Under the pieces are notes generated by a model. That model worked only from the letters and a program-made list of their open reading frames with translations. It was not told where the DNA came from and did no database searches. The translations under genes were made by a program, and so were the position numbers. Below are positions 9,396-21,617 of a stretch of DNA of 64,000 nucleotides, in pieces. The first letter of the stretch is position 1. Each line of letters begins with the position of its first letter. This DNA is from Coffea arabica. Lineage: Eukaryota; Streptophyta; Magnoliopsida; Gentianales; Rubiaceae. The DNA is taken from contig NC_092312.1 of NCBI RefSeq assembly GCF_036785885.1, positions 12,790,001 to 12,854,000 of the forward strand, written 5' to 3'.

Positions 9396-11388
9396 CTAGT
9401 GTGAATACCCGTGCTACGCACGATACTGACATTATTGAAAAAAATAAAAATAAAAGGGTGAATTAAAAAAGGTTAAAAAATTGTACCAACACGATTAAAA
9501 TATAATATCTGTCCAACAATTATTTGAAATATGATAGAATGTGCATTAAAAATTATAATAGTTTGAAATATGATAAAATGTGCATAATATCCGTACCAAC
9601 ACAATATTCGAAAATTACCTTTTTTCTGAAGATAAATCCTGAAAAAATTACCATTTCTACTTTGTTCTTAACAGGCTATCACTTCATGGTTAAACGTTCC
9701 ATGAGTTGTACTACTTATAGTGATTGGGTAATATTCATGATCATGTTATTTATTTATTTATTATTATTATTATTTTATATTTGGAGAGGATATTAATGTG
9801 CATTTTTCTGTTTTATAATGTTCCAGAACATATGCTGGGCATATGTTGCTCCAGAGGCAATATCATCACAAATGAAGAACATTTACCACCATCCATCCAA
9901 CAAGTTGTTAACTGTGCAAAAAGTTGGTAGTAGAAGATAATGAAAAATATACTAAATATACTATCAATTGAGTATTTCTATATGAGGGAGATCTAGGAAT
10001 TTGTTTGGATCAGGATTACTAGTTCAATAGTCAAGATAAGAGATCTAACCCATCTCGTGGTGAAAGCATAGGTTGCAACTAAAAACTTGTTTTGAATAAC
10101 TTTTTATATTGTCTAGGAGTCTATTGACTGATCATAATACATTATTAATTCATTATAAATGTATAGACTCAGCTGTTTTTTGGTCCAAGATTATGTTGTT
10201 CTAAAGATTGATGAAAAAATTAGGGAAGCAATCTCAAAGTTTCCTATTGATGGAGTAGTGCACATATAGAATGTTTAATAGATTGGAAGAAGGTTCAAAT
10301 CTAGTGTATTAAATACGTATAAGAATTCATAAATATACACCTTGTAAGATCAAACTAATTTTTTTCTTTTGTATAGAATCTATGCTGGACCAACAGTAGA
10401 GGAAGAGATTAGAGTTAAGGGCCCTAGAGGCACACATGCAGTCTTGTTGATAGATTCGCATGCAGAGGATGGAATAGAAATGTTTGAATTTAAAAATTCA
10501 GGGAGCACCGCTGGGGACAGGATGACATTATTTTGTTAACAGATTTGCATATATAGGATATAATAGAAATGTTTGAATTTAAAAGTTCATGGAGCACCCA
10601 CTGGGGCAGGATGACATTGGGAAGATAAGGAAAAAACTTGTTGTTAGGATCTCATATCCAACCGGGATCACTTGGACTTGTCTAGAGAAAGGTTCGAGAT
10701 CAACTATGGGTGTGGGTGTTTCAAAAGATAAAGATGAGAAAAGAGATGAGAATGGGTCGAATGAGGAACAAAAGAGATTCTGAGACAGCATCGAAAGGGG
10801 CAACTTTAGTGGTTGATAAGGTAAGACTAAGGTGGCGATTAAAACAAATGCGAAGGAAAACAATGGTGTTGGGTTGAGGATGAGAAGTGTCGCCAGGTAA
10901 ATTAATACCGAAAATAAAAAAAATATTTTTTATAAACTAGAAAACTTTGTTGTATTTTATTAACAAATATATTCTCTTATGCAATAGTAGCGAAATTGAG
11001 ATGTGGAAGGGTAAATCAACTGGTGAATCATGCCCATGCACTTGTGCCCAGTTAACAATTTCTTATGGTAAGTAAAGAAACAGGATATGGTATTCTTTCT
11101 AAGATATTAAATTTTTTTTTTTTTGGATGTGGTATTCTTACGGTAGAAATTTATAGGCATCTGGGGTATATTACCACTAAATTTCAACGGTCTTGTAGCA
11201 CTATTTAAAAAGTGAAATATTCCATTTCTTATTTGTTGGTTTATTATTATTTGCTATTTATGGTGGAACTTGGAAGGTCATTATACTTGAGTTTTCCATT
11301 TGCATTTTTTTTGGTTTTGTGCAGTGAAAAGTTATGACTATTTTGTATGCAGGGTTTTATGGTTTTTTACTCCAAAATACGCTAAGAA
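9396..11388. repeat. Array unit B
   Basis: A full unit of 1993 bp with CTAG at 9396-9399. It shares with A and C a TGA in the block that reads RFWDSIE in D-G, and a longer spacer (CATAAATATACAC) before the His block, so A-C form one subgroup. Confidence 0.85.
9675..10783 (+). pseudogene. Papain-like cysteine protease pseudogene, unit B
   Basis: The blocks appear in gene order: an exon ending SCTTYSDW before a GT; an exon beginning after TTCCAG with ICWAYVAPEAISSQ; VQDYVVPKIDEKIREAI; then a block with THAVLL (His). The Asn-site W codon is damaged (TCAGGG for TCATGG), so KNSWG is lost here. A second Asn-like block (FKSSWSTHWG ... SYPTG) follows and ends at a TGA. Stops after the second and third blocks rule out an intact protease unless extensive splicing avoids them. 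Confidence 0.7.
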
Positions 11389-13380
11389 CTAGTGTGAATA
11401 CCCGTGCTACGCACGATACTGACATTATTGAAAAAAATAAAAATAAAAGGGTGAATTAAAAAAGGTTAAAAAATTGTACCAACACGATTAAAATATAATA
11501 TCCGTCCAACAATTATTTGAAATATGATAGAATGTGCATTAAAAATTATAATAGTTTGAAATATGATAAAATGTGCATAATATCTGTACCAACACAATAT
11601 TCGAAAATTACATTTTTTCTGAAGATAAATCCTGAAAAAATTACCATTTCTACTTTGTTCTTAACAGGCTATCACTTCATGGTTAAACGTTCCATGAGTT
11701 GTACTACTTATAGTGATTGGGTAATATTCATGATCATGTTATTTTTTTATTTGTTATTATTATTATTTTATATTTGGAGAGGATATTAATGTGCATTTTT
11801 CTGTTTTATAATGTTCCAGAACATATGCCGGGCATATGTTGCTCCAGAGGCAATATCATCACAAATGAAGAACATTTACCACCATCCATCCAACAAGTTG
11901 TTAACTGTGCAAAAAGTTGGTAGTAGAAGATAATGAAAAATATACTAAATATACTATCAATTGAGTATTTCTATATGAGGGAGATCTAGGAATTTGTTTG
12001 GATCAGGATTACTAGTTCAATAGTCAAGATAAGAGATCTAACCCATCTCGTGGTGAAAGCATAGGTTGCCACTAAAAACTTGTTTTGAATAACTTTTTAT
12101 ATTGTCTAGGAGTCTATTGACTGATCAAAATACATTATTAATTCATTATAAATGTATAGACTCAGCTGTTTTTTGGTCCAAGATTATGTTGTTCCAAAGA
12201 TTGATGAAAAAATTAGAGAAGCAATCTCAAAGTTTCCTATTGATGGAGTAGTGCACATATAGAATGTTTAATAGATTGGAAGAAGGTTCAAATCTAGTGT
12301 ATTAAATACGTATAAGAATTCATAAATATACACCTTGTAAGATCAAACTAATTTTTTTCTTTTGTATAGAATCTATGCTGGACCAACAGTAGAGGAAGAG
12401 ATTAGAGTTAAGGGCCCTAGAGGCACACATGCAGTCTTGTTGATAGATTCGCATGCAGAGGATGGAATAGAAATGTTTGAATTTAAAAATTCATGGAGCA
12501 CCGCTGGGGACAGGATGACATTATTTTGTTAACAGATTTGCATATATAGGATATAATAGAAATGTTTGAATTCAAAAGTTCATGGAGCACCCACTGGGGC
12601 AGGATGACATTGGGAAGATAAGGAAAAAACTTGTTGTTAGGATCTCATATCCAACCGGGATCACTTGGACTTGTCTAGAGAAAGGTTCGAGATCAACTAT
12701 GGGTGTGGGTGTTTCAAAAGATAAAGATGAGAAAAGAGATGAGAATGGGTCGAATGAGGAACAAAAGAGATTCTGAGACAGCATCGAAAGGGGCAACTTT
12801 AGTGGTTGATAAGGTAAGACTAAGGTGGCGATTAAAACAAATGCGAACGAAAACAATGGTGTTGGGTTGAGGATGAGAAGTGTCGCCAGGTAAATTAATA
12901 CCGAAAATAAAAAAAATATTTTTTATAAACTAGGAAACTTTGTTGTATTTGATTAACAAATATATTCTCTTATGCAATAGTAGCGAAATTGAGACGTGGA
13001 AGGGTAAATCAACTGGTGAATCAAACCCATGCACTTGTGCCCAGTTAACAATTTCTTATGGTAAGTAAAGAAACATGATATGGTATTCTTTCTAAGATAT
13101 TAAGTTTTTTTTTTTTGGATGTGGTATTCTTATGGTAGAAATTTATAGGCATCCGGGGTATATTACAACTAAATTTCAACGGCCTTGTAGCACTATTTAA
13201 AAAGTGAAATATTCCATTTCCTATTTGTTGGTTTATTATTATTTGCTATTTATGGTGGAACTTGGAAGGTCATTATACTTGAGTTTTCCATTTGCATTTT
13301 TCTTGGTTTTGTGCAGTGAAAAGTTATGACTACTTTGTATGCAGGGTTTTATGGTTTTTTACTCCAAAATACGCTAAGAA
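11389..13380. repeat. Array unit C
   Basis: A full unit of 1992 bp, CTAG at 11389-11392. It is nearly a copy of B, with small changes such as TATTTTGTATG for TACTTTGTATG near 11339 and a GCATATGCCGGGC reading in the Cys block. Confidence 0.85.
11668..12776 (+). pseudogene. Papain-like cysteine protease pseudogene, unit C
   Basis: Same block order as in unit B, but the Asn block here still reads FKNSW. In the Cys block the TGC-TGG pair of the CWA motif is altered to TGC-CGG, so the invariant Trp after the catalytic Cys is lost. The terminal block carries the TGA typical of units A-C. Confidence 0.68.
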
Positions 13381-15356
13381 TTAGTGTGGATACCCGTGCT
13401 ACGCACGATACTGATATTATTGAAAAAATAAAAATAAAAGGGTGAATTAAAAAAGGTTAAAAAATTGTACCAACACGATTAAAATATAATATCTGTCCAA
13501 CAATTATTTGAAATATGATAGAATGTGCATTAAAAATTATAATAGTTTGAAATATGATAAAATGTGCATAATATCTGTACCAACACAATATTAAAAAATT
13601 ACATTTTTTCTGAAGATAAATCCTGAAAAAATTACCATTTCCACTTTCTTCTTAACAGGTTATCACTTCATGGTTAAAGGTTCCATGAGTTATACTACTT
13701 TTTGTGATTGGGTAATATTCATGATTATGTTATTTATTTATTTATTATTATTATTATTTTATATTTGGAGAGGATATTAATGTGCATTTTTCTGTTTTAT
13801 ACTGTTCCAGGACATATGCTGGGCATATGTTGCTCCAGAGGCAATATCATCACAAATGAAGAACATTTACCACCATCCATCCAACAAGTTGTTAACTGTG
13901 CAAAAAGTTGGTAGTAGAAGATAATGAAAAAGATACTAAATATACTATCAATTGAGTATTTCTATATGAGGGAGATCTAGGAATTTGTTTGGATTAAGAT
14001 TACTAGATCAATAGTCAAGATAAGAGATCTAACCCATCTCGTGGTGAAAGCATAGGTTGCCACTAAAAACTTGTTTTGAATAACTTTTTATATTGTCTAG
14101 GAATCTATTGACTGATCATAATACATTATTAATTCATTATAAATGTATAGACTCAGCTGTTTTGAGGTCCAAGATTATGTTATTCTAAAGATTGATGAAG
14201 AAATTAGGGAAGATATCTCAAAGTTTCCTATTGATGGGGTAATGCACATATAGAATGTTTAATAGATAGGAAGAAAGTTCAAATCTAGTGTATTAAATAC
14301 CTATACCTTGTAAGATCAAACTAATTTTTTTCTTTTGTATAGAATCTGTGCTGGACCAACAGTAGAGGAAAAGATTAGAGTTAAGGGCCCTAGAGGCACA
14401 CATGCAGTCTTGTTGATAGATTCGCATGCAGAGGATGGAATAGAAATGTTTGAATTTAAAAATTCATGGGGCACCGCTGGGGACAGGATGACATTATTTT
14501 GTTAACAGATTTGCATATATAGGATATAATAGAAATATTTGAATTTAAAAGTTCATGGAGCACCCACTGGGGCCAGGATGACATTGGGAAGATAAGGAAA
14601 AAGCTTGTGTTTAGGATCTCATATCCAACCGGGATCACTTGGACTTGTCTAGAGAAAGCTTCGAGATCAACTATGGGTGTGGGTGTTTCAAAAGATAAAG
14701 ATGAGAAAAGAGATGGGGATGGGTCGAATGAAGAACAAAAAAGATTCTGGGACAGCATCGAAAGGGGCAACTTTAGTGGTTGATAAGATAAAACTAAGGT
14801 GGCGATTAAAACAATTGCGAAGGAAAACAATGGTGTTAGGTTGAGGATGAGAAGTGTCGCCAGGTAAATTAGTAACGAAAATGAAAAAAAAATATTTTTT
14901 ATAAACTAGAAAACTTTGTTGTATTTGATTAACAAATATATTCTCTTATGCAATAGTAGCGAAATTGAGACGTGGAAGGGTAAATCAACTGGTGAATCAA
15001 GCCCATGCACTTGTGCCCAGTTAACAATTTCTTATGGTAAGTAAAGAAACATGATATGGTATTCTTTCTAAGATATTAAGTTTTTTTTTTTTGGATGTGG
15101 TATTCTTATGGTAGAAATTTATAGGCATCCGGGGTATATTACAACTAAATTTCAACGGCCTTGTAGCACTATTTAAAAAGTGAAATATTCCATTTCCTAT
15201 TTGTTGGTTTATTATTATTTGCTATTTATGGTGGAACTTGGAAGGTCATTATACTTGAGTTTTCCATTTGCATTTTTCTTGGTTTTGTGCAGTGAAAAGT
15301 TATGACTACTTTGTATGCAGGGTTTTATGGTTTTTTACTCCAAAATACGCTAAGAA
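13381..15356. repeat. Array unit D
   Basis: A full unit of 1976 bp. Its terminus reads TTAG (13381-13384), i.e. CTAA on the minus strand, which still fits the Helitron CTRR rule. It shares this and many other bases with unit E, so D and E are a recent duplicate pair. Confidence 0.85.
13659..14783 (+). pseudogene. Papain-like cysteine protease pseudogene, unit D
   Basis: The Cys block reads DICWAYVAPEAISSQ, followed by VPKIDEEI and the His/Asn block with THAVLL and FKNSWGT. The last block keeps the full RFWDSIERGNFSG reading to a TGA at 14781-14783. A frame change within the Cys exon is still needed to continue into a QQVVNC motif, the usual VDC motif of the family. Confidence 0.68.
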
Positions 15357-17331
15357 TTAGTGTGAATACCCGTGCTACGCACGATACTGATATTATTGAA
15401 AAAAATAAAAATAAAAGGGTGAATTAAAAAAGGTTAAAAAATTGTACCAACACGATTAAAATATAATATCTGTCCAACAATTATTTGAAATATGATAGAA
15501 TGTGCATTAAAAATTATAATAGTTTGAAATATGATAAAATGTGCATAATATCTGTACCAACACAATATTAAAAAATTACATTTTTTCTGAAGATAAATCC
15601 TGAAAAAATTACCATTTCCACTTTCTTCTTAACAGGTTATCACTTCATGGTTAAAGGTTCCATGAGTTATACTACTTATTGTGATTGGGTAATATTCATG
15701 ATTATGTTATTTATTTATTTATTATTATTATTATTTTATATTTGGAGAGGATATTAATGTGCATTTTTCTGTTTTATACTGTTCCAGGACATATGCTGGG
15801 CATATGTTGCTCCAGAGGCAATATCATCACAAATGAAGAACATTTACCACCATCCAACCAACAAGTTGTTAACTGTGCAAAAAGTTGGTAGTAGAAGATA
15901 ATGAAAAAGATACTAAATATACTATCAATTGAGTATTTCTATATGAGGGAGATCTAGGAATTTGTTTGGATCAGGATTACTAGTTCAATAGTCAAGATAA
16001 GAGATCTAACCCATCTCGTGGTGAAAGCATAGGTTGCCACTAAAAACTTGTTTTGAATAACTTTTTATATTGTCTAGGAGTCTATTGACTGATCAAAATA
16101 CATTATTAATTCATTATAAATGTATAGACTCAGCTGTTTTTTGGTCCAAGATTATGTTATTCCAAAGATTGATGAAGAAATTAGGGAAGCAATCTCAAAG
16201 TTTCCTATTGATGGGGTAATGCACATATAGAATGTTTAATAGATTGGAAGAAAGTTCAAATCTAGTGTATTAAATACCTGTACCTTGTAAGATCAAACTA
16301 ATTTTTTTCTTTTGTATAGAATCTGTGCTGGACCAACAGTAGAGGAAAAGATTAGAGTTAAGGGCCCTAAAGGCACACATGCAGTCTTGTTGATAGATTC
16401 GCATGCGGAGGATGGAATAGAAATGTTTGAATTTAAAAATTCATGGGGCACCGCTGGGGACAGGATGACATTATTTTGTTAACAGATTTGCATATATAGG
16501 ATATAATAGAAATATTTGAATTTAAAAGTTCATGGAGCACCCACTGAGGGCAGGATGACATTGGGAAGATAAGGAAAAAACTTGTGTTTAGGATCTCATA
16601 TCCAACCGAGATCACTTGGACTTGTCTAGAGAAAGGTTCGAGATCAGCTATGGGTGTGGGTGTTTCAAAAGATAAAGATGAGAAAAGAGATGGGGTTGGG
16701 TCGAATGAGGAACAAAAGAGATTCTGGGACAGCATCGAAAGGGGCAACTTTAGTGGTTGATAAGGTAAAACTAAGGTGGCGATTAAAACAAATGCGAAGG
16801 AAAACAATGGTGTTGGGTTGAGGATGAGAAGTGTCGCCAGGTAAATTAGTAACGAAAATGAAAAAAAAATATTTTTTATAAATTAGAAAACTTTGTTGTA
16901 TTTGATTAACAAATATATTCTCTTATGCAATAGTAGCGAAATTGAGACGTGGAAGGGTAAATCAACTGGTGAATCAAGCCCATGCACTTGTGCCCAGTTA
17001 ACAATTTCTTATGGTAGGTAAAGAAACAGGATATGGTATTCTTTCTAAGATATTAAGTTTTTTTTTTTGGATGTGGTATTCTTATGGTAGAAATTTATAG
17101 GCATCCGGGGTATATTACAACTAAATTTCAACGGTCTTGTAGCACTATTTAAAAAGTGAAATATTCCATTTCCTATTTGTTGGTTTATTATTATTTGCTA
17201 TTTATGGTGGAACTTGGAAGGTCATTATACTTGAGTTTTCCATTTGCATTTTTCTAGGTTTTGTGCAGTAAAAAGTTATGACTACTTCGTATGCAGGGTT
17301 TTTTAGTTTTTACTCCAAAATATGCTAAGAA
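15357..17331. repeat. Array unit E
   Basis: A full unit of 1975 bp, TTAG at 15357-15360, closest to unit D. Differences include CCAACCAAC for CCATCCAAC in the Cys exon. Confidence 0.85.
15636..16760 (+). pseudogene. Papain-like cysteine protease pseudogene, unit E
   Basis: All blocks are present (CWAYVAPEA, VPKIDEEIREAI, THAVLL, KNSWGT, SYP-type tail). The tail block has ACTGAGGGC for ACTGGGGGC, which creates a stop in the second Asn copy. The block ends with the FSG-stop at 16758-16760. Confidence 0.68.
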
Positions 17332-19316
17332 CTAGTGTGAATACCCGTGCTACGCACGATACTGACATTATTGAAAAAAATAAAAATAAAAGGGTGAATT
17401 AAAAAAGGTTAAAAAATTGTACCAACACGATTAAAATATAATAGCTGTCTAACAATTATTTGAAATATGATAGAATGTGCATTAAAAATTATAATAGTTT
17501 GAAATATGATAAAATGTGCATAATATCTGTACCAACACAATATTCAAAAATTACCTTTTTTCTGTAGATAAATCCTGAAAAAATTACCATTTCCACTTTC
17601 ATCTTAACAGGTTATCACTTCATGGTTAAAGGTTCCATGAGTTGTACTACTTATAGTGATTGGGTAATATTCATGATTATGTTATTTATTTATTATTATT
17701 ATTATTATTTTATATTTGGAGACGATATACATGTGTATTTTTCTGTTTTATATTGTTCCAGAACATATGCTGGGCATATGTTGCTCCAGAGGCAATATCA
17801 TCACAAATGAAGAACATTTACCACCATCCATCCTACAAGTTGTTAACTGTGCAAAAAGTTGGTAGTAGAAGATAATGAAAAAGATACTAAATATACTATC
17901 AATTGAGTATTTCTATATGAGGGAGATCTAGGAATTTGTTTGGATTCAGATTACTAGATCAATAGTCAAGATAAGAAATCTAACCCATCTCGTGGTGAAA
18001 GCATAGGTTGCCACTAAAAACTTGTTTTGAATAACTTTTTATATTGTCTAGGAATCTATTGACTGATCATAATACATTATTAATTCATTATAAATATATA
18101 GACTCGGCTGTTTTGTGGTCCAAGATTATGTTGTTCCAAAGATTGATGAAGAAATTAGGGAAGCAATCTCAAAGTTTCCTATTGATGGAGTAATGCACAT
18201 ATAGAATGTTTAATAGATTGGAAGAAGGTTCAAATCTAGTGTATTAAATACTTATACCTTGTAAGATCAAACTAATTTTTTTCTTTTGTATAGAATCTGT
18301 GCTGGACCAACAGTAGAGGAAGAGATTAGAGTTAAGGGCCCTAGAGGCACACATGCAGTCTTGTTGATAGATTCGCATGCAGAGGATGGAATAGAAATAT
18401 TTGAATTTAAAAATTCATGGGGCACCGCTAGGGACAGGATGACATTATTTTGTTAACAGATTTGCATATATAGGATATAATAGAAATGTTTGAATTTAAA
18501 AGTTCATGGAGCACCCACTGGGGGCAGGATGACATTGGGAAGATAAGGAAAAAGCTTGTGTTTAGGATCTCATATCCAACCGGGATCACTTGGACTTTTC
18601 TAGAGAAAGGTTCGAGATCAACTATGGGTGTGGGTGTTTCAAAAGATAAAGATGAGAAAAGAGATGGGGATGGGTCGAATGAGGAACAAAAGAGATTCTG
18701 GGACAGCATCGAAAAGGGCAACTTTAGTGGTTGATAAGGTAAGACTAAGGTGGCGATTAAAACAAATGCGAAGGAAAACAATGGTGTTGGGTTGAGGATG
18801 AGAAAGTGTCTCCAGGTAAATTAGTAAAGAAAATGAAAAAAAATATTTTTTATAAACTAGAAAACTTTGTTGTATTTGATTAACAAATATATTCTCTTAT
18901 GCAATAGTAGCGAAATTGAGACGTGGAAGGGTAAATCAACTGGTGAATCAAGCCCATGCACTTGTGCCCAGTTAACAATTTCTTATGGTATGTAAAGAAA
19001 CCGGATATGGTATTCTTTCTAAGATATAAAGTTTTTTTTTTTGGATGTGGTATTCTTATGGTATAAATTTATAGGCATCTGAGGTATATTACAACTAAAT
19101 TTCAACGGTCTTGTAGCACTATTTAAAAAGTGAAATATTCCATTTCCTATTTGTTGGTTTATTATTATTTGCTATTTATGGTGGAACTTGGAAGGTCATT
19201 ATACTTGAGTTTTCCATTTGCATTTTTCTTCGTTTTGTGCAATGAAAAGTTATGACTACTTCGTATGCAGGGTTTTATGATTTTTTACTCCAAAATACGC
19301 TAAGAACTAGTTTGAA
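17332..19316. repeat. Array unit F
   Basis: A full unit of 1985 bp, CTAG at 17332-17335. It is the clearest unit for mapping protease blocks and was used as the reference for them. Confidence 0.85.
17611..18734 (+). pseudogene. Papain-like cysteine protease pseudogene, unit F (reference copy)
   Basis: Peptidase C1A proteases cleave proteins with a Cys-His-Asn triad; all three sites are traceable here in separate blocks. Block 1 (17611-17663) follows TTAACAG and ends SDW before GTAAT, like the DWR region. Block 2 (17762-17875) follows TTCCAG and has ICWAYVAPEAISSQ, catalytic Cys codon 17768-17770. Block 3 (18118-18204) reads VQDYVVPKIDEEIREAISKF, like the pro-AV-QPV region. Block 4 (18295-18456) reads GPTVEEEIRVKGPRGTHAV with His codon 18352-18354 and FKNSWGT with Asn codon 18412-18414. 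A second Asn-like block (18486-18734) reads FKSSWSTHWG ... RISYPTG, matching the usual SYPT end. Stops close blocks 2, 3 and 4. The N-terminal signal and prodomain were not found. Confidence 0.72.
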
Positions 19317-21294
19317 TACCCGTGCTACGCACGATACTGACATTATTGAAACAAATAAAAATAAAAGGGTGAATTAAAAAAGGTTAAAAAATTGTACCAA
19401 CACCATTAAAATATAATATCTGTCTAACAATTATTTGAAATATGATAGAATGTGCATTAAAAATTATAATAGTTTGAAATATGATAAAATGTGCATAATA
19501 TCTGTACCAACACAATATTCGAAAATTACCTTTTTTCTGAAGATAAATCCTGAAAAAATTACCATTTCTACTTTGTTCTTAACAGGCTATCACTTCATTG
19601 TTAAACGTTCCATGAGTTGTACTACTTATAGTGATTGGGTAATATTCATGATTATGTTATTTATTTATTTATTAATATTATTATTTTATATTTGGAGAGG
19701 ATATTAATGTGCATTTTTCTGTTTTATAATGTTCTAGAACATATGCTGGGCATAAGTTGCTCCAGAGGCAATATCATCACAAATGAAGAACATTTACCAC
19801 CATCCATCCAACAAGTTGTTAACTGTGCAAAAAGTTGGTAGTAGAAGATAATGAAAAAGATACTAAATATACTATCAACTGAGTATTTCTATATGAGGGA
19901 GATCTAGGAATATGTTTGGATTAAGATTACTAGATCAATAGTCAAGATAAGAGATCTAACCCATCTCGTGGTGAAAGCATAGGTTGCCACTAAAAACTTG
20001 TTTTGAATAACTTTTTATATTGTCTAGGAGTCTATTGACTGATCATAATACATTATTAATTCATTATAAATGTATAGACTCAGCTGTTTTTTGGTCCAAG
20101 ATTATGTTGTTCCAAAGATTGATGAAGAAATTAGGGAAGCAATCTCAAAGTTTCCTATTGATGGAGTAGTGCACATATAGAATGTTTAATAGATTGGAAG
20201 AAGGTTCAAATCTCGTGTATTAAATACCTATACCTTGTAAGATCAAACTAATTTTTTTCTTTTGTATAGAATCTATGCTGGACCAACAGTAGAGGAAGAG
20301 ATTTGAGTTAAGGGCCCTAGAGGCACACTTGCTGTCTTGTTGATAGATTCGCATACAGATGATGGTGTAGAAATATTTGAATTTAAAAATTCATGGGGCA
20401 CCGTTGGAGACAGGATGACATTGTTTTGTTAACAGATTTGCATATATAGGATATAATAGAAATGTTGGAATTTAAAAGTTCATGGAGCACCCACTGGGGG
20501 CAGAATGACATTGGGAAGATAAGGAAAAAACTTGTGTTTAGGATCTCATATCCAACCGGGATCACTTGGAGTTGTCTAGAGAAAGGTTCGAGATCAACTA
20601 TGGGTGTGGGTGTTTCAAAAGATAAAGATGAGAAAAAAGATGGGGATGGGTCGAATGAGGAACAAAAGAGATTCTGGGACAACATCGAAAGGGGCAACTT
20701 TAGTGGTTGATAAGGTAAAACTAAGGTGGCGATTAAAACAAATGCGAAGGAAAACAATGGTGTTGGGGTTGAGGATGAGAAGTGTCGCCAGGTAAATTAG
20801 TAACGAAAATGAAAAAAAATATTTTTTATAAACTAGAAAACTTTATTGTATTTGATTAACGGATATAATCTCTTATGCAATAGTAGCAGAATTGAGACGT
20901 GGAAGGGTAAATCAACTGGTGAATCAAGCCCATGCACTTGTACCCAGTTAACAATTTCTTATGGTAAGTAAAGAAACAGGATAAGGTATTCTTTCTAAGA
21001 TATAAAGTATTTTTTTTTTTGGATGTGGTATTCTTATGGTAGAAATTTATAGGTATCTGGGGTATATTACAACTAAATTTCAATGGTCTTGTAACACTAT
21101 TTAAAAAGTGAAAGATTCCATTTCCTATTTTTTCGTTTATTATTATTTGCTATTTATGGTGGAACTTGGAAGGTCATTATACTTGAGTTTTCCATTTGCA
21201 TTTTTCTTGGTTTTGTGCAATGAAAAGCTATGACTGCTTTGTATGCAGGGTTTTTTGGTTTTTTACTCCTAAATACGCTAAGAACTTGTGTGAA
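19317..21294. repeat. Array unit G
   Basis: A full unit of 1978 bp, CTAG at 19317-19320. It is more diverged than the others in its right half, suggesting the oldest protease-bearing unit or less homogenisation at the array edge. Confidence 0.82.
19586..20710 (+). pseudogene. Papain-like cysteine protease pseudogene, unit G (most decayed)
   Basis: The Cys block has a stop directly after CWA (GCA TAA), and the block before the His has ATT TGA for ATT AGA. The Asn motif still reads FKNSWGT, and the tail block runs open to 20710. It is less intact than units D-F. Confidence 0.68.
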
Positions 21295-21530
21295 TACCCG
21301 TGCTACGCAGGAATCTGACATTATTGAAAAAAATAAAAATAAATGGGTGAATTAGAAAAGGTTAAAAAATTGTACCAACAAAATTAAAATATAATAGCTG
21401 TCTAACAATTATTTGAAATATGATAGAATGTGCATTAAAAATTATAATAGTTTGTAATATGATAAAATGTGCATAATATCTGTACCAACACAATATTCAA
21501 AAATTACCTTTTTCCAGAAGATAAATCCTG
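21295..21530 (-). mobile_element. Helitron-like 3' end shared by the array and the RPA-bearing element
   Basis: The 236 bp match the left part of every unit, but the terminus is degenerate (CTTG, i.e. CAAG on the minus strand) and one hairpin arm is changed. At AAATCCTGAAAA (about 21530) it leaves the unit sequence and runs into the RPA-like gene. Same 3' end with different interiors is how autonomous and non-autonomous Helitrons of one family are related. Confidence 0.5.
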
Positions 21531-21617
21531 AAAATAATAAAAATTAATATTAGAAAATGAATTATATATGAATAAAAATGAATGTAATTAAATGTTGTTA
21601 AAATGAAATATACTTAC

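Larger units (their letters stand above)
6661..21530. repeat. Tandem array of ~1.98-kb Helitron-like units carrying cysteine-protease fragments
   Basis: Eight copies of the same sequence lie head to tail. Reading plus-strand anchors (CTAG/TTAG/CTTG before TGAATACCCGTGC), units begin at 7810, 9396, 11389, 13381, 15357, 17332, 19317 and 21295, with spacings of about 1975-1993 bp except the first (1586). A partial unit fills 6661-7809, and the last begins at 21295 and departs from the others near 21530. Each unit holds, in plus orientation, pieces of a papain-like cysteine protease gene. On the minus strand each holds a Helitron-type 3' terminus. AT-rich spacers, a T-run and degraded exon-like blocks fill the rest. 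Proteins read on the opposite strand of the protease blocks recur in every unit but are only shadows. Confidence 0.85.

Noticed and set aside
14456-14830. Recurrent 94-142-residue minus-strand frames in each array unit (also 6815, 10579, 12572, 16433, 18428, 20383)
   Set aside because: They lie opposite the protease His/Asn blocks, have no family signature of their own, and recur only because the unit recurs.
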